The notes below the pieces were generated by a model that was given only the letters and a program-made list of their open reading frames with translations, searched no databases and was not told the DNA's origin. Positions 17,173-26,345 of a stretch of DNA of 64,000 nucleotides are shown one piece after another; within the stretch, counting starts at the first letter, position 1; each line of letters begins with the position of its first letter. The position numbers were made by a program, and so were the translations under genes. Source of the stretch: an uncultured Planktomarina sp. (GTDB lineage: Bacteria > Pseudomonadota > Alphaproteobacteria > Rhodobacterales > Rhodobacteraceae); NCBI GenBank assembly GCA_905181815.1, contig CAJIZA010000004.1, positions 1-64,000 of the forward strand, in the 5' to 3' direction.

Positions 17173-17599
17173 GGTACTTATGCCGCCACGAAACACGCCC
17201 TTGAGGCCTATATGCAAGCACTGCGGTATGAGGTTTCCGGCTTCGGTGTGGACATCACGCTTGTAGAACCAGGGCCATTTGGCACCAATCTGATCAATAT
17301 CGGACGACCGGCGGCACGCAAAAAGATCATTGCCGAATATGGTGAATTGGCCAACGTACCTGATGCAATGCTCTCCGGTTTTTGCTGAGATGCTAAATGG
17401 ACCTGAAAGGCCAGATCCACAGCTTGTAGTTGATTTGTATTGTTCACTTGCAGACATGCCTGCAGGGCAGCGTCCAACCCGGAGCGTTGTGGGTATGACT
17501 TGGGGTGTAAGTGAGATTAATCACAAAACCCAACCGATACAGGATGCGATTTTAAAGGATCTACAACTTGACACAGTTTTGGGCGGTAGCGACGCCTAA
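17165..17599 (+). pseudogene. SDR-family oxidoreductase C-terminal fragment, frameshifted
   Basis: The reading starts at the catalytic region 'GVFGTYAATKHALEAYMQAL', which contains the YxxxK motif. It continues 'FGVDITLVEPGPFGTNLI' up to 'VPDAMLSGFC'. One extra T in a T5 run near 17380 shifts the frame; the homologous end 'AEMLNGPERPDPQLVVDLY' to 'LKDLQLDTVLGGSDA' follows in another frame. The N-terminal nucleotide-binding half is absent, replaced by the integrase-like remnant. It is therefore a doubly damaged piece left at the edge of the island. Confidence 0.7.
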
Positions 17600-17702
17600 T
17601 CGAGTGCTTATTTCGCACCATCAAAACTGAAACTTCCTGTGGACCGGCATGTAGCTTGATGCCGGTTCACTTCTATCCAATTTCTGAATGCCGTTGAAGA
17701 GG

Positions 17703-18112
17703 CGTGAATAGAGATGCGGTTACCAAACAAAATTACCCCCGAATGAATTTACAACGCTAATACTAAAGGACCCTGGTCCGAGACGCGGGGCCCTATGATA
17801 GGGGGCCTGGGGTGAGCCTGGCGCGTCTCATCTGTTTGGATTGGGCGCAGTAACCCTGCTAACAGTCCACGGACCCGGTCCCGAGCAAAACCATCCAACC
17901 TCAACTGAGCGCATGCAACGCTAAGGCAGGACGTGGGTGCGTGCTCTATTGTCCGCTAGGCCCTGGTTCTTGGTTCCCGGTCCACGGGCCTGGGCAAGAT
18001 GGTCCAGGAACCCCGGGCCAGGTTTAAAGTAGCTAAATGGGGAGTGTATTGTCACACGGCGTGGTTACAAATTAGCCCTGCCTGCTTCAAGCAAGTTTAC
18101 TCTGACAGTGCC
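17703..18112. mobile_element. Non-autonomous IS6-type element with foreign core (copy B)
   Basis: It begins at 'gcgtgaatagagatgcggtt' and continues with the core found in copy A ('accaaacaaaatta..gctaatactaaagg', a CCCTATgATAGGG palindrome, 'gagcaaaaccatcca'). It ends with a well-preserved right end: 'aaatggggagtgtattgtca', 'caaattagccctgcc', 'ctctgacagtgcc'. The right end includes the first codons of the transposase (MTIHSPF) in reverse. The outer left end is missing. Its right inverted repeat is nearly identical to that of the IS6 element at 26269. Confidence 0.7.
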
Positions 18113-18123
18113 AGCGGTGGAGA

Positions 18124-18230
18124 TCAGCTTGGCGCATTACCTTCTGACCACCACGACGTCAGGGCCGAATGATCCTGCCAAACATCTGTTCGAGGCTTGG
18201 TTAGAGGCGGCGTTACAAGATGGGTTGTAG
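18124..18230 (+). pseudogene. Orphan 3' gene end, possibly LysR-type
   Basis: The frame reads 'SLAHYLLTTTTSGPNDPAKH' and on to 'LFEAWLEAALQDGL', then stop, with no start. The 'YLL....P......F..WL' spacing recalls the C-terminus of LysR-family regulators, but this is weak. It begins right after the end of copy B, as expected if the insertion removed the rest of the gene. 18231-18352 holds nothing I can identify. Confidence 0.3.
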
Positions 18231-18352
18231 GGCGGTTTTGGGCAGAAAGCGACATCTGCCGCAAGTGTAAACCAATCGTCCTAAGACTTGGGGAGCCGAC
18301 GTTCGTCCAGTCTTGAAATCAAATTTTGTGCTGCATCACCACCTATCTATCT

Positions 18353-19837
18353 TTATAGAGTCTCTTGCAGTTTGAGCCGCTGGATCTTACCCGAAGGCCC
18401 CTTAGGCAGTTCACTTAGAAAATGTACGGTATCAGGTGATTTGAACTTTCCAAGTTTTTCGATGCAGATCGAGATCAAATCGGGTTCTGTTAGCGTCGAT
18501 CCTTCACAGACGCTTACTGCCGCCTCGATGCGCTCACCATATGTTTTGCAAGAACGGGAAAAGGCTGCAGCCTCAACCACATCACTGTGGGAATAAAGGG
18601 CTTCGTCAATCTCGCGAGGTGCAATATTCTCCCCTCCTTTGATGATCAGCTCTTTAAGGCGTCCCGTCACGAACAGGTATCCATCAGCATCCTTACGTCC
18701 CAAATCACCGGTGCGCAGCCACTCACCATGAAACGTCGATTTCGTGGCTTCCGGATTTCTGAGGTATTCCAACATGACGTTTGGTCCACGAACGGCGATT
18801 TCACCCTCAACATTGACCGCACATTCGCTGAGGTCGGATGCAAGGATTGTCACTTCGTTTCCATAGGCAATTCCGGGTGAACCTATCTTTCTGGTTCCAG
18901 GAGGTAAGGGGTTGGACAAAATTTGGGCTGCTGTTTCGGTCAAGCCCATCGTTTCAATGATAGGCATATCAAAGCGCGTCTCGAATGCCGTTTGAACATC
19001 GGGGGATAAGGGTGATGATGCCGAGCGTCCAAACCGCAGGCGTGCTTTACTTTTTGCATCAGGATTTTTGTCACTGTGCAGCAAGTGTGAAATGATGGTT
19101 GGAACAACCGAGAACCATGATACCTCATGTGTGCTGATCTGGTCCCAAAACTGGCTGGCGGAGAATTTTTCCGCCATCACAACAGTACCGCCAGACACCA
19201 ATGCCCCCATGACCGAGACACACAAGCCGTTGATATGACAGATGGGCAGAACACAAAGCGCACGATCCTGATCAGTTAATTGATGTGCGATTGCGGGCGT
19301 CCAGCCCCCGGCCAAAAGGCTGGAATGTGTATGTACGACACCCTTTGGCCGACCGGTTGTACCAGAGGTGTACATGAGTAAAGCGTGATCACCGGCGTTG
19401 ATCTGGTGAAGAGGCATTTCTTCGCTCTGAAACGACGTGAGGCGCTGCATCCAATCTGGCCGTGCATTCTGATACATCTCGCTGACGCTATCATGTACCA
19501 ATGCGACGCGCGCCTCGGAATGCTCAAGCGCGTAGGCAATCGCATCGCGTCCCGCCGCAAGATTGATCATCGTCGCACGAAACCCGCCATAAACCGCGCC
19601 GTAAAAAGCCAAAACACCTTCGCGCCCATTTGGCTGAAGGATCGCTACACTTTCACCTTTGGCGATCCCTTGTGCTGTGAGGGCTTGTGCGATCTCAATG
19701 GCACCGGATCGCAGATCGCTCCAACTGAGTGCCGCGCTCCCATCGGTGAAGACAAAGGCCGTTTCATTCCCTTGCGCGCGGAAATCAAGCCAGTCGCGCA
19801 CTGTTCCAAGAGGCGGCGTTTCAATCGAAAAGTTCAT
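18353..19837 (-). CDS. sauT: AMP-forming acyl-CoA ligase, SauT-like (sulfoacetate-CoA ligase)
   Basis: This is a 494-residue adenylate-forming enzyme. It has the P-loop motif LLMYTSGTTGRPKGVVHTH near 160-178, 'LTETAAQILSNP' (A5-like), 'GEWLRTGDLGRKDADGYLFVTGR' (A7/A8) and the C-terminal Lys motif 'PKGPSGKIQRLKL'. Family alone would say fatty-acid-like CoA ligase. The assignment to sulfoacetate comes from the gene fused by ATGA overlap upstream (SauS-like) and the organic-acid importer: in Cupriavidus necator SauT activates sulfoacetate to sulfoacetyl-CoA for SauS. It is the last gene of the operon. The substrate is inferred and untested. Confidence 0.7.
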   Translation of the reverse strand: MNFSIETPPLGTVRDWLDFRAQGNETAFVFTDGSAALSWSDLRSGAIEIAQALTAQGIAKGESVAILQPNGREGVLAFYGAVYGGFRATMINLAAGRDAIAYALEHSEARVALVHDSVSEMYQNARPDWMQRLTSFQSEEMPLHQINAGDHALLMYTSGTTGRPKGVVHTHSSLLAGGWTPAIAHQLTDQDRALCVLPICHINGLCVSVMGALVSGGTVVMAEKFSASQFWDQISTHEVSWFSVVPTIISHLLHSDKNPDAKSKARLRFGRSASSPLSPDVQTAFETRFDMPIIETMGLTETAAQILSNPLPPGTRKIGSPGIAYGNEVTILASDLSECAVNVEGEIAVRGPNVMLEYLRNPEATKSTFHGEWLRTGDLGRKDADGYLFVTGRLKELIIKGGENIAPREIDEALYSHSDVVEAAAFSRSCKTYGERIEAAVSVCEGSTLTEPDLISICIEKLGKFKSPDTVHFLSELPKGPSGKIQRLKLQETL

Positions 19838-21237
19838 TGACCTGAAGCTTTCCAGTAGTCGGCAAAAATATCCTCAACCTTTGGCTCACGCGCGGGGATT
19901 TCGCGGATGATTTTAACGGTCTGCATGAAGTGTTTCCAATGCACGTTATCATCAATCGAATTGCCGCCCCAAGATCCGCACCCCATCGAAAGGGAAAACG
20001 GCATGCCATTGGTGAATGATCCACCCGTGGCAAAGGTGTGGGCCTGATTAACGATGACACGACATGTAGGGATGAGCGTGCCAATCTCGATAGGGCGGTC
20101 CGCATTTGCCGTATGGATGCCAACAGAGTGACCGGCCCCTTGAAACGCCATGATGCGCTGCGTAATATTCACTGCAGCGTCGAAGTCAGCTGCGCGGTAA
20201 AGTGCTGCAACCCGCGACAGCTTCTCACCCGACAATGGATGATCCGGCCCTATTCCCGTTGTCTCAACGGCAAGGAACTTGGTGTCGGAGGGCACGGTGC
20301 CCTCTATTTCCAGCGCTTCCAGCATTTTGTCAGCGTCTTGTGCGATGACGGAGCGGTTCAGATGTCCGGCGGGCCACAGCTTGGCGACAATCGCGGCTTC
20401 ATCCGTGATTCGCGCGCCGCCCGCCTTTGCCAGTGCCACGATGAAATCATCATAGACTGCATCAACCACAACGATTGAATTCTCGGATGAGCAGGAGGTT
20501 GCATTGTCGAATGTTTTGGATGCGGTGATCTTCTGGGCGGCGTCATCCAGATCGCAGGTTTCATCCACAATGACGGTGACGTTGCCTGCCCCCACGGCCA
20601 AGGCCGGTGTGCCAGAGGTGTAGGCCCGTTTGACGTTATTTTGGGATCCGGTCACGACGATCAGATCGCTGATCTCAAGCAGGCGTTGGGTTTTTTCTTT
20701 GCTGCCCTTGCCACGGACCATCTGCACCAGATCACGGTCCTCGCCGATCTTGTCGAATTCTGCATGGATATAGCCGATCAGGACTTCACAGGCGGGAACG
20801 CCTTTTGGGGAAGGCGACAGCACGATTGCATTGCCGCATTTGAGCGCGTTGATAATGTTGTTTGCAGGCGTTGCCGCAGGGTTGGTCGAGGGAACAACTG
20901 CGCCGATCACGCCGATGGGGCGAGCGATCTGCGTGATCCCTGTTTCGGCATCTTCGCTGATGATGCCGTGTGTCTTGGCCGTCGCGATATCGCGCATCAG
21001 ACCCAGCGTTTTGCGATGGTTTTTGGTTATCTTATCGGGAACATTGCCCAAGCCGGTCGTCTCCACCGCCAATTCAGCAAGGTGGGTGTTGCGCGTAGGT
21101 TCCATAATCGCCCATGCTGCGGCCTGAGCAGCACGATCATACCTGAGTTGCGAACCATGCGCCTCAAAGCGCAGCTGTGCGGAACGCGCACTCGCGACAG
21201 TAGCTTCTACTTCGGCGATGTCATCAATAACGGTCAT
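19834..21237 (-). CDS. sauS: Acylating aldehyde dehydrogenase, SauS-like (sulfoacetaldehyde dehydrogenase)
   Basis: The 467-residue protein is a CoA-acylating NAD(P)-aldehyde dehydrogenase. The catalytic Cys is in 'FDNATSCSSEN' near residue 249, and the cofactor-site 'GVIGAVVPSTNPAATPANNI' is near 109-128. The second 'ALAVGAGNVTVIVDET' is typical of the SauS/EutE/AdhE subgroup. In sulfoacetate degradation it reduces sulfoacetyl-CoA to sulfoacetaldehyde, which Xsc then cleaves; xsc is not in this window. It overlaps sauT by 4 bp, and tctC lies 76 bp upstream in transcription order. A different acyl-CoA substrate remains possible. Confidence 0.78.
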   Translation of the reverse strand: MTVIDDIAEVEATVASARSAQLRFEAHGSQLRYDRAAQAAAWAIMEPTRNTHLAELAVETTGLGNVPDKITKNHRKTLGLMRDIATAKTHGIISEDAETGITQIARPIGVIGAVVPSTNPAATPANNIINALKCGNAIVLSPSPKGVPACEVLIGYIHAEFDKIGEDRDLVQMVRGKGSKEKTQRLLEISDLIVVTGSQNNVKRAYTSGTPALAVGAGNVTVIVDETCDLDDAAQKITASKTFDNATSCSSENSIVVVDAVYDDFIVALAKAGGARITDEAAIVAKLWPAGHLNRSVIAQDADKMLEALEIEGTVPSDTKFLAVETTGIGPDHPLSGEKLSRVAALYRAADFDAAVNITQRIMAFQGAGHSVGIHTANADRPIEIGTLIPTCRVIVNQAHTFATGGSFTNGMPFSLSMGCGSWGGNSIDDNVHWKHFMQTVKIIREIPAREPKVEDIFADYWKASGQ

Positions 21238-21313
21238 GTCGTGCTGTATCCTATTGATTTTGTTGTAATCTTCACCCGTTGGTACGGGTGAAAATCAAGT
21301 TCATTGTGAGATA

Positions 21314-22282
21314 CTACAGACCTGCGAGCAGCTCTTTCAGAGTTTCTTCACGTGCTGCCCACATGGCAAGGACCTCGTCGCGGTTCATCACATGCATTGG
21401 CGATCCGCCAGCTTTCATCTTACCCGCGACGCGGCTGTTCTCGAACATGGTCGGTACAGTCGCTGCCAGCTTGTCGATGATGCCCTGTGGCGTACCCTTT
21501 GGCACCATTACACCGCGAAAGTTCACGGATGCATTGTCCACGGCCAGACCGCTTTCCATCATCGTTGGCACGTCAGGCAAGAACTCGTTGCGCTCAAGAT
21601 CAGCCACGGCAAGGATTTTGACGTTACCTGCCTGTGCCGCACGGAATGCGTCTGACAGGTTGTTGATGCCTGCCATAACGTCGCCCGCAATGACTGCTTT
21701 CATCGCAGCGGCACCGCCGCCTTTGGTAGGGATGTAGGCCATTTTCATGTCGCCCGCTTTTTCCATCTGGAGTGCTGCGATGTGGTGGCCCACAAACAGA
21801 CCAGCACCCGATGTGGTCAGCTTGCCAGGGTTCGCCTTGGCAAAATCGACCACGTCCTGAAGCGTGTTGAACTCACTGTCTTTGCCGACGACCAGCACAG
21901 CAGGATCAGCGCCCCAGTTTGCAATCGGCTCAAACGACGCGGTGCTATACTCGACGCCGCCCTTGATCGACTGTGCGATAAAATGGGGAACGTTGTACGC
22001 CCCTAGTGTATAGCCGTCTGCCTCTGCTTGTCCCGCTAGCCAGTTCCAGCCAACACGACCGCCAGCACCCGGCTTGTTCAGAATTGCGATGGGCATACCC
22101 AAAGCATCCTCGTTGCCAGATGTCATGGTGACAATGCGGGCCTGAAAATCTGTGGCACCGCCGGCACCGTAGCTGACCATCATCATGATGGGACGTTCTG
22201 GATAGTTGGCATGACCGTCAGCAGCTGCTGTTTGGGTCAGGCCCATGAGGGCAATCGCTGCCCCTGCAAGTAAAGTCTTCAT
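21314..22282 (-). CDS. Tripartite tricarboxylate transporter substrate-binding protein (TctC family)
   Basis: The protein has 322 residues with signal peptide MKTLLAGAAIALMGLTQTAAA. The mature domain shows the Bug/TctC pattern: 'YPERPIMMMVSYGAGGATDF' and, later, 'ILNKPGAGGRVGWNW' and 'VGKDSEFNTLQDVVDFAKANPGK'. It would capture a carboxylate in the periplasm and present it to TctAB. The operon partners suggest sulfoacetate, but the ligand is inferred. It lies 41 bp after tctB. It is intact. Confidence 0.85.
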   Translation of the reverse strand: MKTLLAGAAIALMGLTQTAAADGHANYPERPIMMMVSYGAGGATDFQARIVTMTSGNEDALGMPIAILNKPGAGGRVGWNWLAGQAEADGYTLGAYNVPHFIAQSIKGGVEYSTASFEPIANWGADPAVLVVGKDSEFNTLQDVVDFAKANPGKLTTSGAGLFVGHHIAALQMEKAGDMKMAYIPTKGGGAAAMKAVIAGDVMAGINNLSDAFRAAQAGNVKILAVADLERNEFLPDVPTMMESGLAVDNASVNFRGVMVPKGTPQGIIDKLAATVPTMFENSRVAGKMKAGGSPMHVMNRDEVLAMWAAREETLKELLAGL

Positions 22283-22322
22283 TGTCGTTCCTCCCTTGGA
22301 TGAATTCTGCCGCTTGTGCGGT

Positions 22323-22793
22323 TCAGAAAAATATCTCTCGCGGTGTGTAAACTTTGAGTAATAGTGCGAAGAGACCGTACATAACGGCCATGAAGCAGGC
22401 CGTTGTGATGATGCGCTTAACCCATGATTTCAGCACCCTGTGGGGGGCCGGATCATACAGGCTGAGCAGAATAAAAAATGCGATTGACGTGGCAGTGTAG
22501 AATCCCAATCCCTTGGCTGCCCAGAAGATATAGATCAGCGCGATGATCAGGCCGGGTGCAAGATTCTTGAACTGCGTCAAGGATATGCCATTACCGACTT
22601 TGGTCCATCCAAGACAGGCTTTTACGAATGTCCAAAGTGCCAGAACCACAAACACAGTCGCGATGAGGCGCGGAAACAGGAACGCCTCTGATGGCTGCTG
22701 CGTATAGCTGATGTAGCAGACGGATGCGCCCACAGCGGCGACAATACCGGACCCGATGATATGTTGAAAACGCGGCAATGTGATGTTGCTCAT
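22323..22793 (-). CDS. Tripartite tricarboxylate transporter small permease (TctB family)
   Basis: This is a 156-residue membrane protein with four predicted helices, roughly at 11-28 ('IIGSGIVAAVGASVCYIS'), 37-58, 75-100 and 130-150. TctB subunits are poorly conserved and are recognised by size, four helices and position. The gene overlaps the tctA stop by ATGA and precedes tctC. It would assist the large TctA permease. Confidence 0.8.
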   Translation of the reverse strand: MSNITLPRFQHIIGSGIVAAVGASVCYISYTQQPSEAFLFPRLIATVFVVLALWTFVKACLGWTKVGNGISLTQFKNLAPGLIIALIYIFWAAKGLGFYTATSIAFFILLSLYDPAPHRVLKSWVKRIITTACFMAVMYGLFALLLKVYTPREIFF

Positions 22794-24302
22794 CCCATGA
22801 TCTCCTCTTTAGACGTATAGCGCCGCGCCCGAAGTTCCATATATCCCGAGTAGAGTACCGACAGGACGACAACCGCGATGAGGAACAGGTTTAACGGACC
22901 GGTAAAGAAATAAGGAGCCAAGCCGTCAGTCGCAGTGGCAATCATGCTGCCTTGGATGAAGTTGGATTCTGCTATTGGCCCAAGGATCAGACCAAGCACC
23001 AGGGGGGCTGCGGAAAATCCAAATCGTTCAAGAAAATACATCATCACCCCGAGCGAGGCCATGACATAGACATCCCCCATGCTGGACTGGACCGAGTAGC
23101 TGCCAAAAACAGCAAGGCCCAGAACGATCGCTGCCATCATCGACTGCGGCACTTGCGCAACCCGTGCCGCCATTCCAGCCACATAGAGGCCGAAAATACA
23201 CATCAGGATCTGCCCGATCAGCATGGAGTTGATGAACGTCCACGCCACGTCAGGGTGATTGTCAAACAGATCAGTTCCCGGAAAAATACCGTGGATCAGC
23301 AATCCACCAAGGAGAACTGCCGCGGTGGGCGATCCCGGAATTGAGAGCGTGAGCAGCGGCACCAGCGATGGGCCAACCATCGCGTTGTTTGCAGATTCAG
23401 CAGCGATCAATCCCTCAGGATGGCCTGTTCCAAATTTGTCTTTGTCAGGGCTGAATTTCTTGGATTGATCGTAGGCCACAAGACCAGCAATCTGACCGCC
23501 GACGCCGGGGATAAGCCCGATGATTGAGCCGGTAATCGTGCCGATGCCCATCGCGCGCTTATAGCGCAACAGTTCCGAGACTGCGCTCTTGATCGGATGC
23601 TTTTGCACTTGGATTGCTTCGGTGCCATCGTTTTTATGGCCTTTTGCGAACATGGTGATCACCTGAGGTATCGCAAACAACCCGATCAAGGCCGCGATGA
23701 TGTTAATACCGCCGCCCAAAGAGGGATGGAATATGAAACGCTGCGCTCCCATGATGTCGTCAAAGCCGATTGTCGCGAGCCACAGACCTATACAGCCTGA
23801 TAGCAACCCTTTGACGACCGAGGCAGAGTCGAGCGATCCGATCACTGTCACGCCGAGGATCGCAAGCCAGAACAAATGGCTGGGACCAAAGGCGAGCGCC
23901 CATTGGGCCAAGACAGGCGTCAGAAAGATCAGCAAGAGCACACCAAAAACACCACCAACAGCCGAGGATAGGAATGACAGCTGCAGCGCCTTTGCCCCCT
24001 CACCATTGAGGGCCATCGCATGGCCATCTAGTGTGGTTGCGATGTTGGCAGGTGCCCCCGGAATCTTAAGTAGGAATCGCCGAAACTGCGCCGCCTGCAA
24101 CAGTTGACGTATAAGCCGCACCCAACAGGATCAAACCTTGGGCCGCCTCAAGCTGGAAGGTGAAGGGGATCAGTAGAGCGACTGCCATGGTCGGCGACAA
24201 TCCTGGAGTTGCGCCAAGGATTAACCCGCCGATAGTGCCGAGTAAGAGCAAACCAAAGTTGATCGGTGTGAAGACATCACCAAAGTAGTAGATAAATTCC
24301 AT
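22790..24302 (-). pseudogene. Tripartite tricarboxylate transporter large permease TctA, frameshifted
   Basis: The start MEFIYYFGDVFTPINFGLLL is at 24302. The open frame ends at 'TSTVAGGAVSAIPT'. The continuation 'KIPGAPANIATTLDGHAMAL' to the C-terminus lies in another frame starting near 24075. The family has 'GAAY.GS..GG..SAILLNIPG.P' here, so the break falls in a conserved loop. One extra base (or a two-base loss) near 24067-24075 accounts for it: 1513 nt against 1512 expected. Everything else is as in a 503-residue TctA with multiple helices. If real, the importer of this operon is inactive. Confidence 0.85.
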
Positions 24303-24334
24303 TCAGTAGCGTCCCAAGTCACCTTATGTTGACC

Positions 24335-24387
24335 TTTGAGGTTAAGTGATGAAAATAGTAATGCAAATGTTTTCATAAAACCTCAAA
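24335..24387. promoter_or_regulatory. Nested palindrome in the tctA/lacI-type divergent promoter
   Basis: Within the 98-bp gap between the divergent tctA and regulator genes, TTTGAGGTT (24335-24343) pairs with AACCTCAAA (24379-24387). Inside it, ATGAAAA (24349-24355) pairs with TTTTCAT (24370-24376). The two have almost the same centre (near 24361). A divergent position next to a LacI-family gene makes this the best candidate for its operator or operators, but the long spacing is unlike one LacI half-site pair. Confidence 0.55.
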
Positions 24388-24400
24388 TATTGGCGCTTAA

Positions 24401-25435
24401 ATGTATGATAGTAATAAAAATAAGGTTGATATCTTTGCTGTTGCAAAACGGGCGAACGTCTCTATTTCAACGGTTTCGCGTTCTTTCAACCATCCTGAAC
24501 TGGTCAATCCCGCGACTCGCAAAAAGATTGAACGAGCGGTGCGTAAGCTGGGGTATATCCGCAATCGTGCCGCTCAAACCATGCACGGTATCCGCAGCGG
24601 TACGATTGGTTTGGTCGTTCCTACCATCGACCACGCAATTTTTGCTGAAGTGGTCCAAGCCTTCTCGGACAGCGTCGACGCGCACGGCTTTACCATTATG
24701 ATCGCCTCTCATGGTTACGATTTGGAGCGGGAATACGCCGTCTTGCGCAAGTTCCTTGAACACCGTGTCGATCCACTCCCTCTGATTGGCGAAGACCATT
24801 CACAAGAGACCTACGAGCTTATTGAACGCCAGAACATTCCGGCTGTGACAATGTGGAATTATAGCGAGACTTCTCGGCTTTCCTGTATTGGTGCTGACAA
24901 TAAAATGGCGGGGGTATTGGCCGCACAACATCTTGTCGGTCTTGGACATAGGGATATTGGCCTTCTCTTCCCTCCGACCAAAGACAATGATCGGGCGCGC
25001 GACAGGCGCAGCGGGGTGCAGAAAATCCTCCTTAACGCGGGTATCAACATTAATCCTGACTTGGATGTTGAGAGCACCTATAGCATCGCAGACGCGAAAT
25101 CCGCCGCCTTGCACCTTTTGCGAAGTCCGCATAGGCCAAGTGGAATACTATGTGGCAATGATGTTCTGGCGATGGGTGTGCTGTATGCTGCGCGCTCCTG
25201 TAACCTGGACATTCCTCAAGACCTTTCAGTTGTCGGGATCGGGGATTTTAAAGGCTCAAGTGAAGTAGAACCGGGCCTGACAACTGTCCGCTTGCCTGCT
25301 CGGGAAATAGGGCGTTTGGCGGGGAACCACCTCAGCCAGTCGATAACGGGTGATTTGACGAACGAGCAAAGGGTTGGATGCGACATCGCGTTAATTGAAC
25401 GCGGCACCTGTAAACCTCACTTTGGCGTATCGTGA
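24401..25435 (+). CDS. LacI-family transcriptional regulator (probably SauR-like)
   Basis: The 344-residue protein has an N-terminal helix-turn-helix 'DIFAVAKRANVSISTVSRSF' at about 10-29 and the hinge 'YIRNRAAQTM' near 52-61. A periplasmic-binding-protein-type sensor domain follows ('TIGLVVPTIDHAIFAEVVQA', later 'LCGNDVLAMGVLYAARS' and 'VVGIGDFKGSSEVEPGLTTV'). It is divergent from the sulfoacetate-type operon and so likely its regulator, as regulators of this type accompany sau genes. An inserted-looking 'DPLPLIGE' where 'DGIALIGE' is usual is noted. It is followed after 20 bp by the IS6 element. Confidence 0.85.
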   Translation: MYDSNKNKVDIFAVAKRANVSISTVSRSFNHPELVNPATRKKIERAVRKLGYIRNRAAQTMHGIRSGTIGLVVPTIDHAIFAEVVQAFSDSVDAHGFTIMIASHGYDLEREYAVLRKFLEHRVDPLPLIGEDHSQETYELIERQNIPAVTMWNYSETSRLSCIGADNKMAGVLAAQHLVGLGHRDIGLLFPPTKDNDRARDRRSGVQKILLNAGININPDLDVESTYSIADAKSAALHLLRSPHRPSGILCGNDVLAMGVLYAARSCNLDIPQDLSVVGIGDFKGSSEVEPGLTTVRLPAREIGRLAGNHLSQSITGDLTNEQRVGCDIALIERGTCKPHFGVS

Positions 25436-25454
25436 TGACCTTTGGTCCCTCGAC

Positions 25455-26269
25455 GGTGCTGTCAAACTAATGAGAACTCGCATCAGATTGATGGCGCAGC
25501 ATAAATCTATGCACTCAATAATTGACGCCACTCAGCGAGAGCCGCGGCACGGTTCAGCTTGAAATTGGTGCGTGAATAGAGATGGCGTTCCTGGTTGAAA
25601 TGGTTCTGGACTGAAGAGTAGACGGCAGCGAACTTTTGCAGAATCGCATCTGTCGAAAGCGGAGCATGGCGCGTTCTTGTCGTCGAAACGGCAAATAGGA
25701 ATTCTCAGCCCGATTATTTACCCAGCGGCCCGTTTCCAGCCGATCCGCGTTGCCAACAACTTTCATTGCAGCTCCATAGGAACGTAGTTTGTCCGTCACT
25801 ACTACTTCTGGTCCGCCATAGCGCTTCATTGCTTTTTTGAATAATTTCAATGCTGCATTGCGGTCTCGGCGCTTGGTTACATAACTTTCAAACACCTCAC
25901 CTTCGTGATCTACTGCCCGCCAGAGGTAATGCGTCTCTCCATTGATCTTCACGAAAACCTCGTCCAGGTGCCACTGCCAGTTCGAATATGATCTCATCCG
26001 ACTAACCCGGTTTTTTCGTATCTCAGCAGCAAACATCGGACCAAATCTATTCCACCAAAACCGAACTGTTTTGTGCCTGATCTCAATGCCTCGTTCATGC
26101 AAAAGATCTTCCACGTTACGAAGTGAGAGCGGGAAACGAACATACAGCATCACAGCCAGACGGATGATCTCGGGGCTCGCTTTAAAGTACCTGAATGGGG
26201 AGTGTATTGTCACACGGCGTGGTTACAAATTAGCCCTACCCGTCTCAAGCAGTTTTCTCTGACAGTGCC
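25455..26269 (-). mobile_element. IS6-family insertion sequence, about 815 bp
   Basis: The inverted ends are GGTGCTGTCAAACTAATGAG (25455) and, read inward on the other strand, GGCACTGTCAGAGAAAACTG (26269). They share GG..CTGTCA. The 815-bp length and single transposase fit the IS6/IS26 family. I see no clear 8-bp target duplication (left flank ccctcgac, right flank cgcccgcc), and the right flank carries another piece of a right end (copy H). It is the only copy with a nearly complete transposase and so the presumed parent of the shortened copies. Confidence 0.8.
25507..26213 (-). pseudogene. IS6-family transposase, C-terminal frameshift
   Basis: The start MTIHSPFRYFKASPEIIRLA leads into a DDE domain. 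Acidic residues include D of 'WQWHLDEVFVKINGETHYLW', D of 'VVTDKLRSYGAAM' and E of 'NNRAENSYLPFRRRE'-like sequence; the helix-turn-helix lies upstream ('RNVEDLLHERGIEIRHKTV'). After 'ERAMLRFRQMR' one base is missing near 25640. The true end 'LQKFAAVYSSVQNHFNQERH', then 'LNRAAALAEWRQLLSA', is in another frame and stops at 25507. The catalytic triad precedes the shift, so partial activity cannot be excluded. Confidence 0.8.
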
Positions 26270-26310
26270 CGCCCGCCTACTTCAATCTAGTTTAATCTGA
26301 TAGTTGCAAG
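26270..26310. repeat. IS6-type right-end fragment (copy H)
   Basis: 'gcctacttcaatctagttta' and then 'atctgatag' matches the outer right end seen at 11295-11326 and 18090-18112, directly after the intact element. It suggests repeated insertion at one place, or an older element replaced by a newer one. Confidence 0.4.
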
Positions 26311-26345
26311 CAGAGGGTTTACCAACGTTCGATAATTTTTTTTGG

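Noticed and set aside
25507-26213. Programmed frameshift in the IS6 transposase
   Set aside because: IS6 transposases are normally a single frame, and no slippery run precedes the break near 25640. A deletion is simpler.
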